Assembly: GCA_021847385.1 (NCBI GenBank) | Contig: JAJZTV010000047.1 | Coordinates: forward strand, 1 to 11,110 | DNA: 11,110 bases | Source of the DNA: Pseudomonadota bacterium | GTDB taxonomy: Bacteria; Pseudomonadota; Gammaproteobacteria; Burkholderiales; Thiobacillaceae | Direction: 5' to 3' | Shown here: piece by piece, positions 6,513 to 11,110 of the stretch | Position numbering within the stretch: position 1 is the stretch's first letter | How the letters are laid out: the number at the start of each line of letters is the position of its first letter | Program-made: the position numbers and the translations under genes | Notes under the pieces: generated by a model | Database searches by the model: none | The model's input: the letters and a program-made list of their open reading frames with translations, nothing else | What the model was told of the DNA's origin: nothing

Positions 6513-7547
6513 ATGCGGCTCATCCTAATCATCCTCACCCTGCTCCTCACCCTCACCGGCTGCGGCGAGCCGCCGCTGTATAAGCAGCAGGCCTATGTCT
6601 TCGGCACCTTGGTCGATATCAGCGTCTACGGCGAGGACGAGGCCAAGGCGCAGCGCGCGGTCGGCCAGGTGCTCAAGGACTTCGATCACCTGCACGAGAT
6701 GTTGCATGCGTGGAAATCGGGTGCCTTGGTCCGGGTCAATAGTCTGCTGGCCCAAGGCGCGACCGAGGTGTCGACCTCGCCCGGTCTGGTGACGATCTTG
6801 CAGGACGCGGCGCGCTATTCGGCGCAATCGAATGGCCTGTTCAATCCGGCCATCGGCCACTTGATCCAGTTATGGGGTTTCCAGGCCGACAGCTTCGACG
6901 GCAATGTGCCGCCGGCGCAGGCCGAGATCGACAAGTGGCTGCAGGCCGCGCCCAAAATGAGCGATCTGGAGTTACAAGGGCATGTTGTGCATTGCCACAA
7001 TCCGGCGGTGCGCATCGACCTCGGTGGCTATGCCAAGGGTTACGCGCTGGATATGGCGGCGGCCTATCTGAAGAGTCAGGGCATAAACAATGCGCTGATC
7101 AATATCGGCGGCAACATCATGGCCTTGGGCAAGCACGGCAAGCGGCCATGGCGGGTCGGCATCCAGCATCCGCGCCGGGCGGGTGCGATCGCGATGGTGG
7201 ACTTGCACGACGGCGAGGCGATCGGCACCTCGGGCGACTACCAGCGTTATTTCGAGTACCAGGGCCAGCGCTACAGCCACCTGATCGACCCCAGAACCGG
7301 CCAGCCGGTGCAGGGCGTGCAGGCGGTGACGGTGATCGCACACGGGGCCAAGGCCGGCGTGGTGTCCGATGTCGCGAGCAAGCCGCTGTTCATCAGCGGC
7401 GCCGACGGTTGGCGGTCGATGGCGGACAAGATGGGCGTGCGCGAGGCGATGTTCATCGACGGCAGCGGCCGAATCAGTGTGACGGCCGCCCTGGCCCAGC
7501 GCCTGCAGTGGGAGCCGGAGGTGTCGCCGGCTAAGGTCGTTCCTTGA
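6513..7547 (+). CDS. apbE: FAD:protein FMN transferase, ApbE lipoprotein
   Basis: A 344-residue enzyme that transfers FMN from FAD to a Thr/Ser of partner flavoproteins (for example Rnf, Nqr or NosR-type subunits), acting outside the cytoplasmic membrane. Residues 1-16 are a lipoprotein signal with lipobox LTGC (14-17), so the mature protein would be anchored through Cys17. ApbE landmarks are YVFGTLVDISVYG (28-40), IDLGGYAKGYALD (168-180), NIGGN (197-201), IGTSGDYQRYFE (237-248), HLIDPRTGQP (256-265) and the Mg-site region VVSDVASKPLF (283-293) with Asp286. The ATG at 6513 is fixed by the signal peptide, yet there is no Shine-Dalgarno sequence: 6479-6510 contains no G. No flavoprotein partner gene is in the window. 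The 3' end overlaps the convergent tlpA gene by 17 nt. Confidence 0.93.
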   Translation: MRLILIILTLLLTLTGCGEPPLYKQQAYVFGTLVDISVYGEDEAKAQRAVGQVLKDFDHLHEMLHAWKSGALVRVNSLLAQGATEVSTSPGLVTILQDAARYSAQSNGLFNPAIGHLIQLWGFQADSFDGNVPPAQAEIDKWLQAAPKMSDLELQGHVVHCHNPAVRIDLGGYAKGYALDMAAAYLKSQGINNALINIGGNIMALGKHGKRPWRVGIQHPRRAGAIAMVDLHDGEAIGTSGDYQRYFEYQGQRYSHLIDPRTGQPVQGVQAVTVIAHGAKAGVVSDVASKPLFISGADGWRSMADKMGVREAMFIDGSGRISVTAALAQRLQWEPEVSPAKVVP

Positions 7548-8061
7548 GCAACGGCAGGATCAAGTCGTCCAAGCGGCCCGCATGCACCTGGCCGGCGATC
7601 TTGTGCCGGACGATGCCTTGGCGGTCGATGACGAACGAGGTCGGCACTTTACTGACGCCGCCGAATTGTTGAGCCGTCCCTGCGATCGCTTGTATGGCCG
7701 GGAAGCTATAGCCTTCCTTGCGCATGAAGGCATCGATCTCGGCCTGGCTTTCGTCCAAGCTCAGTGCCAGAATCTCGAACCCTTCGGCCTTGTGCGCCTG
7801 GTAAAAGGCCTGCATGGCCGGCATTTCGTGCCGGCAATAGGGGCACCAGGTGGCCCAGAAGTTGACCAGCACCACCTGGCCGCGCCAGGCCGACAGCGGC
7901 TTGGGGCCGTCCACTGTCGAGATCGCGACCTCGGGCGCCGGCAGGTGCAGTTCGTCGACCGGGGCCCAGGGCCGGAACCACAAGTAGACGATCAGCCCGA
8001 TCAGCAGTAGGGTAAGCCAATTCGCTTTGAGTTTTTGCAGGAACCAATTTGTCTTCGTCAT
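7531..8061 (-). CDS. Membrane-anchored TlpA/ResA-type thioredoxin
   Basis: A 176-residue thiol-disulfide oxidoreductase that probably works in the periplasm. Residues about 15-30 (WLTLLLIGLIVYLWFR) form an N-terminal membrane anchor. The thioredoxin fold follows, with LVNFWATWCPYCRHEMPAM (residues 65-83; active site Cys73-Pro-Tyr-Cys76) and the cis-proline loop VPTSFVID (139-146, Pro140). TlpA/ResA relatives reduce apocytochromes or other exported thiol proteins; which partner applies cannot be told here. The open frame extends upstream to 8448, but that part is only the complement of rlmL. I chose ATG 8061 because GGA lies about 8 nt upstream; ATG 8070 would have the GG directly next to it. 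The start overlaps the divergent rlmL start by 13 nt, and the stop overlaps the end of apbE. Confidence 0.9.
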   Translation of the reverse strand: MTKTNWFLQKLKANWLTLLLIGLIVYLWFRPWAPVDELHLPAPEVAISTVDGPKPLSAWRGQVVLVNFWATWCPYCRHEMPAMQAFYQAHKAEGFEILALSLDESQAEIDAFMRKEGYSFPAIQAIAGTAQQFGGVSKVPTSFVIDRQGIVRHKIAGQVHAGRLDDLILPLLKERP

Positions 8062-9770
8062 CCGATTCATCCAAACGTAAGGTCTTGCGCCTGAAGCAAG
8101 ACAAGCCCGACGACGCGGCAGCCGCACCGGCGCCGGCCAAGGCACGCAAGCCGGTGCGCGGCAGCCATCTGCCCACGCGCCAGCGGCGGGCGTTGAAGGG
8201 TAGCGATTCCCCCGCGCCGATGGAAGAGGCCACGCCCGCCGCCAAAGCGCCGGCGGCGGACCCGTCGCGCCGGCGCCAGCGGCCGAAACCAGGGCCGCAG
8301 CAGCACCCGCCGCGTGGCCGGGTGGAACGCGGCGAGGGCGGTGAGCGCAAGGCGCGCCCGCCACGCGACGAAGGCGGCTTCGAGCGCAAGAGCCGCGCGG
8401 GTCGCGACGAGGCGCCGCGCCGTTCGGACCGGGGCGAACGCGAGGCAAGCAGGCCGCAGCGCGAGGGCCGGCCGCGCCGCGAAGACGGGCAGCCGCGCCC
8501 GGCGCGCAAGCCGGCGGCGGGGCCGCTTCGGCTGTTTGCCGCCAGCCCGCGCGGCCTGGAGCACGAACTGGCCAAGGAATTGGCCGAACTGGGCGCCGAG
8601 TCGGTGCAGCCCGGCTCCGGCGGCGTCGCCTTCACCGGCGACATCGCGCTGGCCTGGAAGATCAACCTGTGGTCGCGCCTGGCGATCCGCGTGTTGCAGC
8701 AGGTCGCCCACGGCCGCTACCAGACCGAAGACGATCTGTATCAGGCGGCGCGTGGCCTGCCCTGGCCGGAGTGGTTTCCGCTCGGTCGGACCATCGCCGT
8801 GCGCACCGTCGCCCACCGCAGCCCGCTCAAGAGCCTGAACTTCGCCTCGCTCAAGATCAAGGACGCGCTGTGCGACCGCTTTCGCGATGTGACCGGCGCC
8901 CGGCCCGACGTCGATCCGCACAACCCGGATGTGCCGATCCTGCTGTTCCTGGGCGAGGACAGCTTTACCCTCTACCTCGACCTGACCGGCGAGCCCTTGA
9001 ACCGGCGCGGCTACCGGGTGCAGGCGGCGCAGGCGCCGCTGAACGAGAACCTGGCCGCCGGCATGTTGCGCCTGGCCGGTTGGACGCCGGAGATGCCGCT
9101 GCTCGACCCGATGATGGGTGGCGGTACCATTCTGCTGGAAGCGGTGCTGATGGCCTTGAATATCGCGCCCGGCCTCAGGCGGCATTTCGCCTTCGAGAAC
9201 CTGAACAGCTTCGACAAGGTGGAATGGGCCAGGCTGCGCAAGAACGCGCAGGCGGCACAACTGGAGAAACGCAGCCTGCCGATCTACGGTGCCGACATCG
9301 ACCCGCGCATGGTCTGGGCGACCGAGACCAATCTGACCGAGGCTGGTCTGCTCGACTGCGTGACCTTGCGCGAGGCCGATGCGCTGGAGGTGCAGGCGCC
9401 GGGCAAGGTCGGCTTGATCGTGAGCAATCCGCCCTACGGCGTGCGGTTGAAGCCAGGCCGCGCAGCGACGGCGTCCTCCGCTCCCTCCGGGATACCGGCG
9501 GATAGGGGTCTCACCAGCGGATTGGAGGCGGGGGAAGGCGAAGCAGTCGAAGACATGGCCGCGTTCTACCAGGGCCTGGGCGACAACCTGAAACAGCATT
9601 TCACCGGCTGGAACGCCTATCTGCTCTCGGCCGACCCCGAGTTGCCGCTGCACATCGGGCTCAAGGCGAGCAAACGCACGCCCTTGTTCAACGGCCCGCT
9701 GGAGTGCCGGCTGTACGAATACCGGTTGGTCAGCGGCCAGATGCGGCGGAAAAAGGGCACCGAATCGTAG
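8049..9770 (+). CDS. rlmL: 23S rRNA guanine-N2 methyltransferase, RlmL type (THUMP domain)
   Basis: A 573-residue enzyme of the COG0116/RlmL family, which methylates G2445 (E. coli numbering) of 23S rRNA using S-adenosylmethionine. Residues 1-157 are a disordered tail rich in Arg, Pro, Gly and Glu. RNA-binding ferredoxin-like/THUMP domains follow (about 160-325, starting LRLFAASPRGLEHELAKEL). Next is a Rossmann methyltransferase with motif I LLDPMMGGGTILLEA (351-365), acidic motif GADIDPR (414-420) and catalytic SNPPYG (459-464). The C-terminal RlmK half found in E. coli is absent, as is common outside gammaproteobacteria. Two oddities are the long tail and about 33 extra residues right after NPPYGVRL (468-500). 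The TTG start at 8049 is backed by AGGA at 8039-8042, 6 nt away. Another start inside the tail cannot be excluded. Confidence 0.9.
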   Translation: MSSSSDSSKRKVLRLKQDKPDDAAAAPAPAKARKPVRGSHLPTRQRRALKGSDSPAPMEEATPAAKAPAADPSRRRQRPKPGPQQHPPRGRVERGEGGERKARPPRDEGGFERKSRAGRDEAPRRSDRGEREASRPQREGRPRREDGQPRPARKPAAGPLRLFAASPRGLEHELAKELAELGAESVQPGSGGVAFTGDIALAWKINLWSRLAIRVLQQVAHGRYQTEDDLYQAARGLPWPEWFPLGRTIAVRTVAHRSPLKSLNFASLKIKDALCDRFRDVTGARPDVDPHNPDVPILLFLGEDSFTLYLDLTGEPLNRRGYRVQAAQAPLNENLAAGMLRLAGWTPEMPLLDPMMGGGTILLEAVLMALNIAPGLRRHFAFENLNSFDKVEWARLRKNAQAAQLEKRSLPIYGADIDPRMVWATETNLTEAGLLDCVTLREADALEVQAPGKVGLIVSNPPYGVRLKPGRAATASSAPSGIPADRGLTSGLEAGEGEAVEDMAAFYQGLGDNLKQHFTGWNAYLLSADPELPLHIGLKASKRTPLFNGPLECRLYEYRLVSGQMRRKKGTES

Positions 9771-9860
9771 GGCGCCCCCGCTGCGCGAGGATAAACGTTC
9801 CACGCACCCTGTTTTGAATTTGCCGCTGTGGTGTTTTGGTGCGTGGAACGCACCCTACGA
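9765..9860. repeat. Palindromic repeat filling the rlmL/purC convergent gap
   Basis: Outer arms TCGTAGGGCGC (9765-9775) and GCACCCTACGA (9850-9860) match at 10 of 11 positions as an inverted repeat. Inside them, CGTTCCACGCACC (9796-9808) and GGTGCGTGGAACG (9838-9850) are a perfect 13-bp inverted pair. The left arm contains the rlmL stop codon (TAG, 9768-9770), and the right arm ends 5 nt before the purC stop. Placed between convergent genes, it probably acts as a two-way transcription terminator (inference). Its arms resemble those of the hairpin at 6292-6335. Confidence 0.75.
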
Positions 9861-9865
9861 TGGTC

Positions 9866-10744
9866 TCAGCCGAGCAGCCGCTTCAAGGCCTCGGCGTATT
9901 TCTCCGCCGTCTTCTTGACCACCTCGGCCGGCAGCACCGGGCCGGGCGCCTGCTTGTTCCAGCCGGAACCGGTCAGCCAGTCGCGCACATACTGCTTGTC
10001 GAAACTGGGCGGGTTGCTGCCGACCTTGTATTGGTCGGCCGGCCAGAACCGCGAGGAGTCCGGCGTCAGCGCCTCGTCGATCAGGGTCAGCGTGCCGTTT
10101 TCATCGAGGCCGAACTCGAACTTGGTATCGGCGATGATGATGCCGCGGGTGAGCGCATACTCCGCCGCGGTCGTGTACAGGGCCAGGGCGGCGGCGCGCA
10201 CCTGGGCCGCCAGCTCCTTGCCCAGCAGTTGTTCGCACTGGGCGAAATCGATGTTCTCGTCGTGCTCGCCCACGGCCGCCTTGGTCGACGGCGTGAACAG
10301 CGGCTCGGGCAGGCGGTCGGCCTGTTGCAGGCCGGCCGGCAGCGCGATGCCGCAGACCCGGCCGGTCTTCCGGTAGTCGGCCCAGCCGGAGCCGACCAGG
10401 TAGCCGCGCACGATGGCCTCGACCGGCAGCGCCTTCAGCCGCTTGACCACGATGGCGCGGCCATCGACTTGGTCGCGCTCCTCCGGTGCTACCACGTCTT
10501 CCGGTTTGTCGCCGGTCAATTGGTTGGGCAGGATCGATTTCAGCTTGTCGAACCAGAAGGCGGACACCGCCGTGAGCACCTTGCCCTTGGCCGGGATCGG
10601 CGTCGGCAGAACGACGTCGAAGGCGGACAGGCGGTCGGTGGTGACGATCAGCATGCGCTTCTCGTCGATGGCGTAGATGTCGCGCACCTTGCCTTTGTGG
10701 ATCAGCGGCAAGGACTTGATCGAAGTCTCGTATAGGGCATCCAT
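9866..10744 (-). CDS. purC: Phosphoribosylaminoimidazole-succinocarboxamide synthase (SAICAR synthetase)
   Basis: A 292-residue cytoplasmic enzyme of purine synthesis that uses ATP to couple aspartate to CAIR, giving SAICAR. Both family signatures are present: VEAIVRGYLVGSGWADY (residues 108-124) and IADTKFEFG (204-212). Other blocks are the ATP-binding N-terminal HKGKVRDIYAID (16-27), TTDRLSAFDVVLPTPIP (35-51), LFTPSTKA (149-156), and LIDEALTPDSSRFW (221-234). The length fits the longer betaproteobacterial/eukaryote-like PurC rather than the short form of about 240 residues. ATG 10744 has GGAG 6 nt upstream; an in-frame TTG at 10756 would swallow that ribosome site and is rejected. It follows fba on the same strand but is separated from it by a strong hairpin, so it likely has its own promoter or lives on read-through. 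Confidence 0.96.
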   Translation of the reverse strand: MDALYETSIKSLPLIHKGKVRDIYAIDEKRMLIVTTDRLSAFDVVLPTPIPAKGKVLTAVSAFWFDKLKSILPNQLTGDKPEDVVAPEERDQVDGRAIVVKRLKALPVEAIVRGYLVGSGWADYRKTGRVCGIALPAGLQQADRLPEPLFTPSTKAAVGEHDENIDFAQCEQLLGKELAAQVRAAALALYTTAAEYALTRGIIIADTKFEFGLDENGTLTLIDEALTPDSSRFWPADQYKVGSNPPSFDKQYVRDWLTGSGWNKQAPGPVLPAEVVKKTAEKYAEALKRLLG

Positions 10745-10759
10745 GGTTCTCTCCAAACG

Positions 10760-10786
10760 ACAAAGGCGGCACGGGGCCGCCTTTGT
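10760..10786 (-). terminator. Rho-independent terminator of fba
   Basis: ACAAAGGCGGC (10760-10770), loop ACGGG, and GCCGCCTTTGT (10776-10786) form a perfect 11-bp stem. It begins 17 nt past the fba stop in the direction of fba transcription, with a short T-rich tail (TCGTTT) after it on that strand. It lies only about 15 nt upstream of the purC start, so purC transcription must begin close by or pass through it. Confidence 0.75.
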
Positions 10787-10803
10787 GCGCAGTCAATAAG
10801 CGA

Positions 10804-11110
10804 TCAGTTGACCTTGGGGTCGAGTTCGCCCTTGTCGTAACGCTTCTGCATCTCTTCCAGCGAGAAGACCTTCTTGATCTTGCTAGCCTGGCCGGCGGCG
10901 CCGAAGGCCTCATAGCGGTCCTTGCAGATGCCGGACATGGCCTTGGTCGCTTCTTTGAAGAACTTGCGCGGGTCGAAGTTGGCCTTGTTCTCGGCCAGGT
11001 GCTTGCGGATGGCGCCGGTGGAGGCCATGCGCAGGTCGGTGTCGATGTTCACCTTGCGCACGCCGCTCTTGATGCCTTCGACGATCTCGCTGACCGGCAC
11101 GCCGTAGGTT
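10804..11110 (-). CDS. fba: Class II fructose-1,6-bisphosphate aldolase, C-terminal part
   Basis: The last 101 residues of a zinc-dependent class II aldolase, which splits or forms fructose-1,6-bisphosphate in glycolysis, gluconeogenesis and the Calvin cycle. The N-terminal part, with the zinc-binding histidines, is beyond the right edge. The visible block TYGVPVSEIVEGI, followed by VRKVNIDTDLRMA, is the phosphate and substrate-binding region of the family, where the NIDTD motif contacts substrate. The tail (PRKFFKEATKAM, then the CKDRYEAFGAAGQASKI region) is typical of the long, CbbA/Fba-type enzyme of about 350 residues in betaproteobacteria. The GTG at 11100 is the internal valine of YGVPVSE, not a start. 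It ends in TGA at 10804-10806 and is followed by a terminator hairpin. Confidence 0.93.
   Translation of the reverse strand, partial: TYGVPVSEIVEGIKSGVRKVNIDTDLRMASTGAIRKHLAENKANFDPRKFFKEATKAMSGICKDRYEAFGAAGQASKIKKVFSLEEMQKRYDKGELDPKVN

Noticed and set aside
7359..7395. Degenerate Mg-site motif in ApbE (SDVASKPLF) as evidence of inactivity
   Set aside because: Asp286 and the other conserved blocks are present; this looks like ordinary subfamily variation.
8062..8448. Long N-terminal extension of the TlpA protein
   Set aside because: It is only the complement of the rlmL tail; the membrane anchor and a ribosome site place the start at 8061.
8067..9803. 578-residue minus-strand open frame opposite rlmL
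   Set aside because: Shadow of rlmL; the plus strand carries clear THUMP and methyltransferase motifs.
11098..11110. GTG at 11100 as the start of a small gene
   Set aside because: The frame continues upstream as Thr-Tyr-Gly and fits the conserved aldolase sequence, so the gene is simply cut by the window edge.

Overview
The window reads as chromosome of a GC-rich betaproteobacterium. The evidence is the proteobacterial GshA type of glutamate-cysteine ligase followed by gshB, MSHA-type pilus genes, a PurC of about 290 residues, and a class II fructose-bisphosphate aldolase tail of the betaproteobacterial kind. A sulfur-oxidising, Thiobacillus-like lineage would fit, but that is only an impression. 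Every conserved gene is recognisable. I found no RNA genes, CRISPR arrays, transposase genes or riboswitches.

Layout. (1) Positions 1-2745 hold the end of an MSHA pilus operon: the C-terminal part of the outer-membrane secretin MshL, the ExeA-like ATPase MshM, and the membrane-anchored TPR protein MshN. (2) Positions 2808-5305 hold the two steps of glutathione synthesis, gshA and gshB. They are separated by a nested inverted-repeat element of about 200 bp. gshB itself carries an in-frame GC-rich palindrome that codes for about 15 extra residues. (3) Positions 5306-6512 are a repeat-dense, partly AT-richer island around one unrecognised gene (5744-6286) for a small protein with a membrane segment. 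A 53-bp inverted repeat pair brackets it. (4) Positions 6513-8061 hold apbE (lipoprotein flavin transferase) and, convergent to it, a membrane-anchored TlpA-type thioredoxin. (5) Positions 8049-9770 hold an RlmL-type 23S rRNA methyltransferase with a long disordered Arg-rich N-terminus and an extra loop next to its catalytic motif. Its start overlaps the divergent tlpA start. (6) Positions 9771-11110 carry, on the minus strand, purC and the 3' end of fba, separated by a clear terminator hairpin. A palindromic repeat fills the convergent rlmL/purC gap.

Functionally the genes are mostly housekeeping: pilus assembly, thiol and redox homeostasis (gshA, gshB, tlpA, apbE), ribosome maturation, purine synthesis and central carbon metabolism. 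The distinctive feature is the number of short palindromic repeats between genes, one clearly and one possibly inside coding sequence. I did not find a convincing new multi-gene system. The best leads are the repeat-derived peptide in GshB, the repeat-bracketed orphan gene, and the RlmL extension and insertion.
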